Source of the DNA: Epilithonimonas hominis
Lineage (GTDB): Bacteria; Bacteroidota; Bacteroidia; Flavobacteriales; Weeksellaceae
Direction of reading: 5' to 3'
DNA length: 64,000 bases
NCBI RefSeq assembly: GCF_003730015.1
Contig: NZ_RJTU01000071.1
Coordinates: 43,760-107,759 of the forward strand
Position numbers and translations under genes: made by a program
The notes under the pieces: generated by a model
What the model saw: only the letters and a program-made list of their open reading frames with translations
Database searches by the model: none
Told to the model about the DNA's origin: nothing
Part shown: positions 9,200 through 18,203 of the stretch, one piece after another
How positions within the stretch are numbered: position 1 is the stretch's first letter
Layout: each line of letters begins with the position of its first letter

Positions 9200-9991
9200 A
9201 TGAAGAGAGAATTAACTTATACCTTTATGGCAATTTTTTGTTTTTTGAGTTTGGTAAAAGCTCAGAGACATGAAGTTGGGATACAGATGGGTATGAGTAA
9301 TCTTGTAGGTGATATAGGAAGTACAAATTATGTGCTTCAGAAGCCTATAGGAAATATCTCGGATTACGGACTGCCTTTCTATGGTGGCGTGATGTACAGG
9401 ATGAATTTTAATCCCTATCAAACGATCAGGCTGAATGTCGGATACAATAATATTCAGTTTAATGACAATTACGCAAAAGAAAATTATCGCAGGGCGAGAA
9501 AGCTCTCAGGAACCAACTCGGTGGTATCTGCGGATTTGGTTTTTGAATATAATTTTCTTCCGGTCAATGAAGAACAGGTCAGTATGATTAGTCCTTATAT
9601 ATTCGGTGGTGTCTCCGGTTTTTACATGAATACCGTCAAAGCTCATCTGAATGTAAATACTTACGGAACCCAGGTTGTTTATTCCAATGATAAAGCGTTT
9701 ACGCTCGGAATTCCTTTTGGTGTAGGTCTTAAATATAAATTTAATTATAACTGGGCATTGTCCGGTGAATTTACTTTCAGGCCAACATTCTCAGATCAGG
9801 TAGATTACAGTATGCTGAAAGACAGTGATATCACAGTGAAAAGCTCATTGGGAAAAGAACAGACCGCAGCGGCTGTGCAGGCTTTCAAAGACCAGCGCAA
9901 TGTCGGTAATCTTAATTCAAAAGACTGGATCAATTCGGCAACGCTTATTTTGTCTTATTCATTCGGGAGACCTCCTTGTTATTGCAAATAA
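9200..9991 (+). CDS. DUF6089 family outer-membrane beta-barrel protein
   Basis: The protein (263 aa) has a signal peptide ending near VKAQ, then alternating polar/hydrophobic strands typical of an eight-to-ten-stranded beta-barrel (PFYGGVMYRMNF, TIRLNVGYNNIQF, YIFGGVSGFYM) and a C-terminal TLILSYSFGRPPCYCK. I chose ATG 9200 because the longer open frame would place about 18 charged residues before the signal peptide and would start inside the -7 box. In Bacteroidetes this family sits directly before uppS and bamA, as here. A role in envelope assembly is an inference from that conserved order; the molecular function is not known. Confidence 0.85.
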   Translation: MKRELTYTFMAIFCFLSLVKAQRHEVGIQMGMSNLVGDIGSTNYVLQKPIGNISDYGLPFYGGVMYRMNFNPYQTIRLNVGYNNIQFNDNYAKENYRRARKLSGTNSVVSADLVFEYNFLPVNEEQVSMISPYIFGGVSGFYMNTVKAHLNVNTYGTQVVYSNDKAFTLGIPFGVGLKYKFNYNWALSGEFTFRPTFSDQVDYSMLKDSDITVKSSLGKEQTAAAVQAFKDQRNVGNLNSKDWINSATLILSYSFGRPPCYCK

Positions 9992-9997
9992 TGATTT

Positions 9998-10750
9998 ATG
10001 CAGGATTTGAAAAAGCTTATAAATAAAGATAAATTGCCAAAGCACGTTGCCGTTATAATGGACGGAAACGGAAGATGGGCAAAATCTAGAGGAGAAGAAA
10101 GAACCTTTGGACATAAGAATGCTATTAATGCGGTGCGTAATGTTATCAATGCCTGTAATGAGATTCATATTCCATATCTTACTCTTTACACTTTCTCATC
10201 AGAAAACTGGAACAGACCGAAAGAAGAAGTGGATACCTTGATGAATCTTTTATCTGAAACTTTGCTTTTGGAGGCCGAAGAGATTTTTTCTAAAGGACTA
10301 AGGATGCATGTGATAGGTGATATATCATCATTACCAGAATTAGTAAAAGACCAACTGATGAATGTGGTTAATCTTACAAAGGATAACAAAGGCGGAAATC
10401 TTATTCTTGCTTTGAGCTACGGTTCTCAGAAAGAAATACTAAAAGCTGTTCAGGAAATCAGTAGAGAGGTAAAGGATGGGAAACTTTCAGTAGATGATAT
10501 TGATGAAAAAGTTTTTGAAAACCATCTTTATACCAAAGATTTTCCGCAGGTAGATCTTATGATTAGAACCAGCGGAGAGGTAAGAATCAGTAACTTCCTG
10601 CTTTGGCAGATTGCCTACGCAGAACTTCAGTTTTTAGATGTATTATGGCCAGATTTCTCCAAGGATACATTTTTTCAGTGTGTTATAGATTATCAAAACA
10701 AAGAAAGAAGGTACGGAATGACCAGTGACCAGATTCTTTCACAAAAATAA
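9998..10750 (+). CDS. uppS: Isoprenyl transferase (undecaprenyl diphosphate synthase)
   Basis: The protein (250 aa) makes the C55 polyprenyl diphosphate carrier for peptidoglycan and surface glycans by cis-condensing isopentenyl diphosphate units. The first conserved block, VAVIMDGNGRWAKSRG, carries the catalytic Asp in MDGNGRW, and the last block, IRTSGEVRISNFLLWQ, has the Arg/Ser residues that bind diphosphate. Length is normal for the family. It starts 6 bases after the DUF6089 gene and is followed by bamA. It supplies lipid carrier to the WecA-like enzyme encoded upstream. Confidence 0.96.
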   Translation: MQDLKKLINKDKLPKHVAVIMDGNGRWAKSRGEERTFGHKNAINAVRNVINACNEIHIPYLTLYTFSSENWNRPKEEVDTLMNLLSETLLLEAEEIFSKGLRMHVIGDISSLPELVKDQLMNVVNLTKDNKGGNLILALSYGSQKEILKAVQEISREVKDGKLSVDDIDEKVFENHLYTKDFPQVDLMIRTSGEVRISNFLLWQIAYAELQFLDVLWPDFSKDTFFQCVIDYQNKERRYGMTSDQILSQK

Positions 10751-10780
10751 ATTACAGAAAAGAGAACAACTTCAATAAGA

Positions 10781-13315
10781 ATGAAATTAAGATTTATACC
10801 CATTATATTGCTTACAGCCTCCGTGTACTTTCACGCACAGGTTGTTCCACAGGGTAACAATGCAGATAACACAGAACTTAGCGGAAATCAGAATCAGGAG
10901 TATGTTCTGAAGGATATCGTTGTAGACGGTGTCAAAAGATATACCCCAGCACAGATTTTACGTTTTACAGGTCTGGTAAAAGGAGAGAAGTTAGAAATCC
11001 CCGGACAGAGAGTCAGCAATGCTGTCAAGAAGCTGTGGGAAACACAGTCGTTTTCTAAAGTAGAAGTATATGTCCAGGATGTAGAAGGACAAAATGTTGT
11101 TTTGCAATTTCAGCTTCAGGATCTGAAGGAACTTGGCGAAGTTAAATTTATTGGGAAAGGTATTGGGAAATCTAAAAACGAAAAACTGATTAAGGATAAC
11201 AATCTGAAACCGGGAACTAAGATTAACAGTAATCTGATTTCCAGTCTTCAGAATAAAATTCCTCAGGAATACATCTCAAAAGGATTTGCGGATGCAAAGA
11301 TCAATATTCAGGAAAAAGCAAATGGTACAGATGCTAATCTGGTAGATTGGACCATCGAAGTTTCCAAAGGTAAAAAAGTGAAAATCGATAAAATCACTTT
11401 TGAAGGAAATGAAAATGTTTCCATCAGAAAACTAAGAAAAAATGGTTTCAAGGAAACCAAGCAGAAGAGATTTATAAAAGGTATTTTCAAACCATCGAAA
11501 TTTGTTCAGGACAAGTATGATGAGGACAAAAGAAATCTAATCAATTATTATAATTCATTAGGATTCAGAGATGCAACTATTGTGTCTGATTCTGTCTCTA
11601 GAAATGAAAAAGGATATAATATCAATGTCAAACTAAACGAAGGTAAGAAATATTACATTGGAGATATTAACTTCATAGGAAATACAACTTATTCATCAGA
11701 ATTCTTACAAAAGATATTGGGGTACAAAACAGGAGATATTTATGATGCTGTTGGCTTTAATAAAAAAGTTGGCGAAGATGGAGGTAAGGAAGATGATTCT
11801 GACCTGAAATCGATTTACATGAATAATGGTTTCCTTTTTTCTACGGTAACACCTATCGAAAAATCGGTAAAAGGAGATTCCATTAATTTGGAAATCAGAA
11901 TTAATGAAGGGGAAAAAGCGACCTGGAACCGTGTAACTTGGTCTGGAAATACTACGACACACGATCACGTAATTCTTAGAGCACTTAGAACTAAGCCGGG
12001 AGCTTTGTTCGCAAAATCAGATATCAAGAGAACATATTTCGAACTGGCGGGGAGGCAGTTTTTTGATCCTCAGCAAATCGGCACCGACGTAAAACCGAAT
12101 CCGCAGGATAACACAGTTAATATGCACTGGACGCTTGTTGAAAAAGGTTCTTCCCAGGTGCAGTTGCAAGCTGGTTACGGTGGAGGTTCTTTCATCGGAA
12201 CATTAGGATTAACGTTCAATAACTTCTCTTTAAGGAACTTTTTAAAATTCAAAGATTTCAAGCCGGTTCCACAAGGTGACGGACAAACTTTATCGCTTCA
12301 GGCACAGGCAGGACGATATTTTACCAACTATGGAATTTCATTTACAGAGCCTTGGTTATTCGGAACGAGACCTACAGCGCTAAGTGTTGGATTGAATTAT
12401 TCCAGAGTAAATTACTCATATTCAACGGGAGATCAGACAATGAATATTTTCTCTGCGACAGCAGGATTAACAAGATACTTAAAATGGCCGGATGATTATT
12501 TCTCTCTTTACACAGGAATTCAGTACCAGAGCTACAATTTCAGCAATTATCCATTTTATTTTGGAGATGCGCTGGAATATAACGGAAGTACAAAATCATT
12601 CAGTTTCAATATTGGTTTGAGTAGAAATTCAGCGGGGTTGGATCCGGTTTTCCCAACTTATGGTTCGAATATAGAAGCGTCGGTGAAATTCACACCGCCA
12701 TATTCTTGGTTCAGTAATAAAGATTATTCTACCATTAGTACTTTGGACAAGTATAAGTGGATGGAATTCTATAAAGTGAAGTTAAAAGCAGATTTCTACA
12801 ACGAAGTGGTCGGTAAGCTTGTTCTAAGAACTACTGGAGAAATGGGCTTTCTAAATGGATACAGTAAAGAATTAGGACCGCCGCCTTTTGAAAGATATTA
12901 TGTTGGAGGTGTAGGTTTGTTCAATGGTAGATTTGATGGTAGAGAATTGGTGCCTTTGAGAGGTTATGAAAATGCTTCATCCACTGGTTTCAGTTCATCT
13001 TCACCTTATGATATTACACCTTATGGTGGAGCGACGATTTATAACAGATTCGCAGCAGAACTAAGATATCCTATTTCTATGAATCAAACGGCCAAGATCT
13101 TTGCTTTAACATTTGTAGAAGCTGGAAATGCTTGGAACAGTTTCGGCACGTATAATCCATTCAGACTAAAAAGATCTGCAGGGGTTGGGATCAGGGTTTC
13201 GATGTCAGCATTTGGATTGATTGGTTTTGACTTTGCTTATGGTTTCGATAAAACTTTAGGAGGTACAGATCCGTCCGGATGGCAAACACACTTCCTGATG
13301 AATCAGCCATTATAA
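10781..13315 (+). CDS. bamA: Outer-membrane protein assembly factor BamA
   Basis: The protein (844 aa) inserts beta-barrel proteins into the outer membrane. After a signal peptide (ending near YFHAQ) come about five POTRA repeats (roughly residues 40-440, starting VLKDIVVDGVKRYTPAQ), then a 16-strand Omp85 barrel (about 450-844) with the SVGLNYSRVNYSY and EAGNAWNSFGTYNPFRLKRSAGVG blocks typical of the C-terminal part. The last residue is Leu (LMNQPL) rather than the Phe or Trp that usually ends the beta-signal. It lies 30 bases after uppS and directly before two Skp-like chaperones that would hand it clients. Confidence 0.95.
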   Translation: MKLRFIPIILLTASVYFHAQVVPQGNNADNTELSGNQNQEYVLKDIVVDGVKRYTPAQILRFTGLVKGEKLEIPGQRVSNAVKKLWETQSFSKVEVYVQDVEGQNVVLQFQLQDLKELGEVKFIGKGIGKSKNEKLIKDNNLKPGTKINSNLISSLQNKIPQEYISKGFADAKINIQEKANGTDANLVDWTIEVSKGKKVKIDKITFEGNENVSIRKLRKNGFKETKQKRFIKGIFKPSKFVQDKYDEDKRNLINYYNSLGFRDATIVSDSVSRNEKGYNINVKLNEGKKYYIGDINFIGNTTYSSEFLQKILGYKTGDIYDAVGFNKKVGEDGGKEDDSDLKSIYMNNGFLFSTVTPIEKSVKGDSINLEIRINEGEKATWNRVTWSGNTTTHDHVILRALRTKPGALFAKSDIKRTYFELAGRQFFDPQQIGTDVKPNPQDNTVNMHWTLVEKGSSQVQLQAGYGGGSFIGTLGLTFNNFSLRNFLKFKDFKPVPQGDGQTLSLQAQAGRYFTNYGISFTEPWLFGTRPTALSVGLNYSRVNYSYSTGDQTMNIFSATAGLTRYLKWPDDYFSLYTGIQYQSYNFSNYPFYFGDALEYNGSTKSFSFNIGLSRNSAGLDPVFPTYGSNIEASVKFTPPYSWFSNKDYSTISTLDKYKWMEFYKVKLKADFYNEVVGKLVLRTTGEMGFLNGYSKELGPPPFERYYVGGVGLFNGRFDGRELVPLRGYENASSTGFSSSSPYDITPYGGATIYNRFAAELRYPISMNQTAKIFALTFVEAGNAWNSFGTYNPFRLKRSAGVGIRVSMSAFGLIGFDFAYGFDKTLGGTDPSGWQTHFLMNQPL

Positions 13316-13336
13316 AAAAAACACTATTTTTATAGG

Positions 13337-13987
13337 ATGAAAAAATTAGCAATATTCGTAACGGTATTTTTTGCCATAGCTCATATCTATGCACAGAAAA
13401 TAGGCGTGGTAGATACCAACTATATCCTTAGCAAACTTCCTCAGTACAAAGAAGCTGAGAGTAGACTTAATTCCCAAATCAGCCAATGGCAGTCTGATCT
13501 ACAGAAACTACAGGCAGATTATGAAAGGAAAAGAGAAGCCTTTGAGAATGAGAAAGTATTGCTGGTAGGCGAACAGCTGAAGATGCGTGAGAAAGAAGTG
13601 GTAGATATGGAAGCGAGCATCAGAAATACAATCGGTGCAAGATTCGGGTCTAACGGAGAAGTGAACCAGCTTCGTTCCAATCTCACAAAACCATTTCAGG
13701 ATCAAATATGGAATGCCATTAAGACCGTGTCTACAAAGAATAATTTGGGCATAGTTCTTGATAAAAGCAACAACATCAGTGTAATATTTTTAGATAAGAA
13801 ATACGACTATACGGATGCGGTTCTCAGCCTATTGGGGAAGAATGTTTCTAAGGATGAAAAAGCTAGTTCAGGAAGCGTTTCATCCGGAACATTAAATCGG
13901 AAAGAACAAAATGGTAAAACTTCTGCTAAAGGCAAAATTAATTCCACGCAGAGAAAAAGCCTTGGTGATTCTGCTGAAATGAAATGA
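13337..13987 (+). CDS. OmpH/Skp family periplasmic chaperone (first copy)
   Basis: The protein (216 aa) has a signal peptide to YAQ, then the OmpH opening KIGVVDTNYILSKLPQYKEAE and a long charged coiled-coil (about residues 40-110) that forms the tentacles of the Skp trimer. A region GIVLDKSNNISVIFLDKKYDYT returns to the body domain. The last about 40 residues are Ser/Gly/Lys-rich and probably disordered, an addition not seen in the second copy. Skp holds unfolded outer-membrane proteins on the way to BamA, whose gene ends 21 bases upstream. Confidence 0.9.
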   Translation: MKKLAIFVTVFFAIAHIYAQKIGVVDTNYILSKLPQYKEAESRLNSQISQWQSDLQKLQADYERKREAFENEKVLLVGEQLKMREKEVVDMEASIRNTIGARFGSNGEVNQLRSNLTKPFQDQIWNAIKTVSTKNNLGIVLDKSNNISVIFLDKKYDYTDAVLSLLGKNVSKDEKASSGSVSSGTLNRKEQNGKTSAKGKINSTQRKSLGDSAEMK

Positions 13988-14020
13988 AATAATTTAAATA
14001 TATAAATATAACTTTTTAAA

Positions 14021-14524
14021 ATGAACAAATTAAATGTATTATTAGTAGCTGTTGTAATGGTTTTTGCTACAGGTTTTGCAAACGCACAGAAAATTGCATC
14101 TGTAGACATCAACTCAATATTCACTGCAATGCCGGAAATGAAAGCGTTGGATACACAGTTGCAGTCACTTCAGACAGCTAAACAAACCGAATTGGAAAAG
14201 CAAGGGAAGTCTCTTCAGGATCTTATGAAAAAATATCAGGATGAAGCGCCTAAGCAGACTCAGGCTATCAATGAGCAAAGAAGTCAGGAAGTTCAAAAAC
14301 TTCAGGATAACTTGCAGCAGATGTATACTGCAGCACAGAAAGATATCGCAGAAAAAAGAGATGCAGGATTGGATCCTATCGAAAAGAAAATCAATGATGC
14401 CATCACAAAAGTGTCTAAAGCTGCAGGTTATGAATTCGTATTCGATGCTTCCAGCCCGGCTTTAGTTTACAAAGCAGGAACTGATGCTACACCAGCAGTT
14501 AAAAAAGAATTAGGCTTAAAATAA
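14021..14524 (+). CDS. OmpH/Skp family periplasmic chaperone (second copy)
   Basis: The protein (167 aa) has a signal peptide to ANAQ, the KIASVDINSIFTAMPEMKALD opening and a Gln/Lys-rich coiled-coil (about residues 45-110), then the FVFDASSPALVYK core strand. It is the normal Skp length. A tandem pair of ompH genes after bamA is common in Bacteroidetes, and the two copies probably have overlapping roles. The gene ends the operon, followed 19 bases later by a strong terminator. Confidence 0.92.
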   Translation: MNKLNVLLVAVVMVFATGFANAQKIASVDINSIFTAMPEMKALDTQLQSLQTAKQTELEKQGKSLQDLMKKYQDEAPKQTQAINEQRSQEVQKLQDNLQQMYTAAQKDIAEKRDAGLDPIEKKINDAITKVSKAAGYEFVFDASSPALVYKAGTDATPAVKKELGLK

Positions 14525-14543
14525 CAATGTCTTAATAAATCAT

Positions 14544-14575
14544 AAAACCGCTCTTATTCGGAGCGGTTTTTTTAT
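14544..14575 (+). terminator. Terminator of the bamA-ompH operon
   Basis: The ten-base-pair stem AAAACCGCTC/GAGCGGTTTT (14544-14553 with 14561-14570) and a 7-base loop are followed by T residues. Confidence 0.95.
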
Positions 14576-14580
14576 TTTTG
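14573..14580 (+). promoter_or_regulatory. -7 box overlapping the terminator tail
   Basis: TATTTTTG matches TAnnTTTG but ends only 4 bases before the thioesterase ATG. If used, the message would be leaderless or nearly so. Confidence 0.4.
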
Positions 14581-14584
14581 CATT

Positions 14585-15067
14585 ATGGAAAAAGAATTTT
14601 CATCCACAGTAAAGATCCGTTTCGCAGATTGTGACCCCATTGGTCATCTGAATAATGTAAAATACCTCGAATATATGCTTAACGCTAGGGAGGATCACGT
14701 AGAGCAGAACTACGGATTTACTTATGAGCAATATACCAGAGAAACAGGCTGCACTTGGGTTACCATCCAAAATGAAATTGCTTATCTTAAAGAAGTAAGA
14801 TATAATTCTAAGGTAACTATTACCAGCAAAACCATATTTGTTGATGACCTAACAGCGGTGGTAGAATTACTGATGAAGGATGATAAAGGTGTAGTACACG
14901 CTGTTTTTTGGCTCACAGTGATTTACTTTAATATGAAGGCTAGAAGGGCTGAAAAAATGCCGGAAAAGACTTTAAACCAGTTTGACCATTTTCTTGTGAA
15001 TATAGATCATAAAACGTTTAAAGAAAGGGTTTCGTTTTTCAGAAGCCAGAATAAAATTAAAAATTAA
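14585..15067 (+). CDS. Acyl-CoA thioesterase, 4HBT hotdog family
   Basis: The protein (160 aa) is a single hotdog domain of the 4-hydroxybenzoyl-CoA thioesterase type. The active-site signature FADCDPIGHLNN (residues 13-24) has the catalytic Asp at about 17, and the long central helix follows (KYLEYMLNAREDHV). It hydrolyses acyl-CoA thioesters in the cytoplasm; the chain-length preference cannot be read. It starts after a terminator and is followed 2 bases later by the rfbD-like gene, so the two are co-transcribed although no shared pathway is obvious. Confidence 0.88.
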   Translation: MEKEFSSTVKIRFADCDPIGHLNNVKYLEYMLNAREDHVEQNYGFTYEQYTRETGCTWVTIQNEIAYLKEVRYNSKVTITSKTIFVDDLTAVVELLMKDDKGVVHAVFWLTVIYFNMKARRAEKMPEKTLNQFDHFLVNIDHKTFKERVSFFRSQNKIKN

Positions 15068-15069
15068 TA

Positions 15070-15939
15070 ATGAAAAAAATTCTTGTTATCGGAGGGAACG
15101 GCCAGCTTGGTCATTGTCTTCAGAAAATAGCGCCAAAGTATCATAATCTGTATGATTTTAATTTTACAGGATCTGCTGTAGTAGATATTACAAATTATGA
15201 TCAGGTGGATGAGGCTTTTGCTGAGTATCAGCCTGATTTTGTGATTAATGCTTCGGCTTACACGGCGGTAGATCTTGCTGAAAAAGAATCAGACCGTGCA
15301 TTTGCGGTAAATGCTGATGCAGTTGGAAATCTGGCTAAGGTCTGTAAAGATAATAACGCTGTGCTAATACACGTTTCCACAGATTACGTCTTTGACGGCG
15401 AGACCAATTTAAATTATTCTGAGGATGATTTTACCAATCCCATAGGCGTATATGGTGCATCCAAAAGAAAAGGTGAAGAACTGGCTTTAGACAACAATCC
15501 AGAAACGGTTATCTTGAGAACATCTTGGCTCTATTCCGAGTTTAATAGGAATTTTGTCAAAACGATGCTTCATTTATTTGAGATCAAAGATGAGTTAGGA
15601 ATAGTGGGAGATCAGCACGGACAGCCTACCAATGCCAATGATCTTGCCGAAGCGATTATGGTTATTATAGAATCTCAAAAAAAGACTTTCGGGATCTATC
15701 ATTTTTCTAATTATCCTGAAACAACTTGGTTTGAATTTGCTAGTAAAATAAAAGAATTTTCTGGTTCTGAGGTTAATTTAAAATCTATTACCACGGAAGA
15801 GTTTCCAACACCTGCAAAACGTCCGAAAAGAAGCACAATGTCTTTGGAAAAAATTGAAAAGGATTATAATATAGAGCCAAAACATTGGGAAAACAGTCTG
15901 AGAGACTGCGTAGAAATTTTAAAATTAACGAATGCGTAA
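15070..15939 (+). CDS. rfbD: dTDP-4-dehydrorhamnose reductase (RfbD/RmlD)
   Basis: The protein (289 aa) is an extended short-chain dehydrogenase. It has the nucleotide motif GGNGQLG (8-14), VINASAYTAVD with the RmlD-type AYTAVD signature, HVSTDYVFDG (catalytic Thr/Ser region) and the Tyr-Lys pair YGASK (about 128-132). It reduces dTDP-4-keto-L-rhamnose with NAD(P)H, the last step of dTDP-rhamnose synthesis. rfbA, B and C are not in the window. Rhamnose would fit the nearby polysaccharide locus, but a related nucleotide-sugar reductase role is possible. Confidence 0.9.
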   Translation: MKKILVIGGNGQLGHCLQKIAPKYHNLYDFNFTGSAVVDITNYDQVDEAFAEYQPDFVINASAYTAVDLAEKESDRAFAVNADAVGNLAKVCKDNNAVLIHVSTDYVFDGETNLNYSEDDFTNPIGVYGASKRKGEELALDNNPETVILRTSWLYSEFNRNFVKTMLHLFEIKDELGIVGDQHGQPTNANDLAEAIMVIIESQKKTFGIYHFSNYPETTWFEFASKIKEFSGSEVNLKSITTEEFPTPAKRPKRSTMSLEKIEKDYNIEPKHWENSLRDCVEILKLTNA

Positions 15940-16612
15940 ACTATTATTTATCATTCTTTTATTTTGTTTTCAATTATTTTATCTTCAGGAAGTTACATTG
16001 AACAAAGTTGATAAGGTAAACGATAATAAGGAAAAGATTTTTTATAGTATTTCTGATGTTTCAAAATCCGAATATCTTGGAGAAGTTCTCGTGAATGGAT
16101 TTTCCAAAGACGATGTAAAAATGTTCGGAGAAATTTATAAAAAAGCAAAGCAAATTGGTGCGAATACTTTTTCGCTAAAGCCAATTGAAAAGATAGATGG
16201 GACTTTTCAGCAATTCGATCCTGCTTATTATATTCTGAATCTTTACTATACAAAATCCGATGATATTCCGGCGGAAGATAATGTAGCTTTTCTGATATCT
16301 TCTTCGGATAACAATCAGAAAATATCGGTAAATAATAAAATCCTGGAAATACATCCGAGAAGTTTCGTGAGATTGCAATTAAGAATTGATGAAGTTTTGA
16401 CAGTCTCAACAAGAAAATTGCTCGGGTCATCGGTAAAATTGTCAGGCAAAGACGGGCAGCCATCTTTATATTTCTCACTGAGTAATTTTACAATCCGCAC
16501 TAATGATAGTATCTACGGAGGAATTAATCTAAAATCAGGAGATATTATCGGTTTGGAAAAATCGTTTGGTATGTTTTTGACAACAATATATTCCGAACAG
16601 AAAAATGATTAA
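15932..16612 (+). CDS. Secreted protein of unknown function
   Basis: The gene (226 aa) overlaps the end of rfbD by 8 bases, so it is probably translationally coupled. A signal peptide (RKLLFIILLFCFQLFYLQ) is followed by a mixed alpha/beta sequence with no motif I recognise. One part, GEIYKKAKQIGANTFSLKP, resembles a helix-strand unit, and the C-terminal half is strand-rich. There are no cysteines after the signal, so it is more likely periplasmic than a lipoprotein. No function can be assigned. Confidence 0.75.
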   Translation: MRKLLFIILLFCFQLFYLQEVTLNKVDKVNDNKEKIFYSISDVSKSEYLGEVLVNGFSKDDVKMFGEIYKKAKQIGANTFSLKPIEKIDGTFQQFDPAYYILNLYYTKSDDIPAEDNVAFLISSSDNNQKISVNNKILEIHPRSFVRLQLRIDEVLTVSTRKLLGSSVKLSGKDGQPSLYFSLSNFTIRTNDSIYGGINLKSGDIIGLEKSFGMFLTTIYSEQKND

Positions 16613-16774
16613 TGTTAATAAATTGTCAGTCCAAGATGGTTTATTTTCAAATCAAAATTGATTAACTTTATATAAAGATTTAAGATCCGGCTAATTGTAA
16701 TTGAAGTTACGAACCTCACACCAAGCAAATATGCAGTCTGAGCGGAGCTAATTCTCAAATCTAAATCACACATA

Positions 16775-18145
16775 TTGGAAGAATTTTTTGAAAATGAACT
16801 TGCGAAAAAGTTCGAAGAAATGATAGAAAATAATGAAGAGTTCTATTTCGATACAGAAGAATATGTAGACATCATTATTTATTACCTAGAGCTGGGAGAT
16901 TTTAGCTATGCAGAGTTGGCTGTAAATCATGCGCTCAAAATCCACCCGAATTCCCTAGAAATCAAAACAAAACAACTGGAGGTTTTTCTGGAGTTGGAAC
17001 GTTATACGAAAGCAAAAGATCTGATTGATGAGCTGCATCATTCTTCTTTGGAAGATACAGATTTTTTGGTCTGTTGCGCAAAATATTATTCGAATCTCGG
17101 AAATCCGAAAAAGTCTATTGAATATTGTCAGAAAGCTTTGGAATTGGAAGAAGAGGAAAATTTTCTACACAATTTTATTGCCGATGAGTTTATTAATCTA
17201 GATGATCCTTTTAATGCACTGAAACATTACAGTGCAGCTTTGGAACACGATCCTTATGATGATTATTCTCTGGAAAATGTGATGCTTTGTTATAATAAGC
17301 TGAATAGACCTCAGGAAGCATTGGATTTTTTGAATCAATATCTTGACAGATTTCCTTTTTCGGAAACGGCTTGGCACGAGTACGGACAATATTTCTTCAA
17401 CAAGAAAAATTACGAAGAGGCGATCAGAGGTTTTGATTACCTCATCGCGATCAATTCTACAGCTGTCGGCGTTTATGCATTTAAAGCATCTTCTTATGAA
17501 GCGCTTAGTAAATGGGATGAAGCCATTGCAGTCTATGAAGAAATGCTGGAGCTGGAGTACACCAAAGCATTTACGTTTTACAAAATAGGACTTTGTTACA
17601 AAGAAGCAGGTAAACCTGTTCAGGCACTTACATCCTTCCAGAAATCTCTAAAGGAGGATCCGCAGTTTTATCTGGCGATGATGGAGCAATCCTACATTTA
17701 CGAAGATATGGGTAATACAAAAGAAGCGCTGTATTTTGCTCAAGAAGCTGTTGCTCTAAATGATAGTAACTTGGAGTATCAGAAAAGATTGGCATTTCTA
17801 TACATCACTTGTGGCGAATATGAGGAAAGTCTTGCATGTCTAAAAAAACTTGTTGAGACTGAACCTAACAGATTTTACAATTGGTACGCATTTTCGGAAA
17901 TGCTGATGTTGATAGGGGAATATGATGATGCTGTTGCTGTTTTGCAGAAAGCCCTTTTAAGTCATCAGAGAGCTGAGTTATATTATCAGCTGAGCAATTG
18001 CTACTTCAATCTTAAAAATGAAACAGAAGGTGTAGTTATGCTGGAGAAGGCTTTGAAACTTGATCCATCTCTGAGTAAAGATATGCAGCAGAAATATCCT
18101 TTCATCAAAGAACAGGTGAAGAAGATTAAGACTAAGAAAAAATAA
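16775..18145 (+). CDS. Tetratricopeptide repeat protein with probable TTG start
   Basis: The protein (456 aa) is built almost wholly of TPR helix pairs, with at least nine repeats showing the pattern of small residues and an A/P at the turn (for example NPKKSIEYCQKALELEEEE, KPVQALTSFQKSLKEDPQF). No signal peptide or membrane segment is seen, so it is probably cytoplasmic and acts as a protein-binding scaffold. The only ATG near the front is at 16820 and would drop the LEEFFENELAKKFEE segment, which I recall as the conserved N-terminus of this family; TTG 16775 is therefore preferred. An in-frame stop at 16739 limits any longer start. It ends at a bidirectional terminator. Confidence 0.85.
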   Translation: MEEFFENELAKKFEEMIENNEEFYFDTEEYVDIIIYYLELGDFSYAELAVNHALKIHPNSLEIKTKQLEVFLELERYTKAKDLIDELHHSSLEDTDFLVCCAKYYSNLGNPKKSIEYCQKALELEEEENFLHNFIADEFINLDDPFNALKHYSAALEHDPYDDYSLENVMLCYNKLNRPQEALDFLNQYLDRFPFSETAWHEYGQYFFNKKNYEEAIRGFDYLIAINSTAVGVYAFKASSYEALSKWDEAIAVYEEMLELEYTKAFTFYKIGLCYKEAGKPVQALTSFQKSLKEDPQFYLAMMEQSYIYEDMGNTKEALYFAQEAVALNDSNLEYQKRLAFLYITCGEYEESLACLKKLVETEPNRFYNWYAFSEMLMLIGEYDDAVAVLQKALLSHQRAELYYQLSNCYFNLKNETEGVVMLEKALKLDPSLSKDMQQKYPFIKEQVKKIKTKKK

Positions 18146-18152
18146 CATACAG

Positions 18153-18190
18153 AAAACAAGCCTCAGATTCGTTCTGAGGCTTGTTTTTTA
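18153..18190. terminator. Bidirectional terminator between the TPR and metallopeptidase genes
   Basis: A 15-base stem AAAACAAGCCTCAGA pairs perfectly with 18173-18187 around a 5-base loop, with A- and T-runs on the two sides. It serves the + gene ending at 18145 and the - gene ending at 18204. Confidence 0.95.
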
Positions 18191-18203
18191 TATGTTAGAA
18201 GAA

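Noticed and set aside
15993..16478. A 161-codon open frame on the - strand
   Set aside because: It is antisense to the secreted protein gene at 15932 and has an implausible composition.
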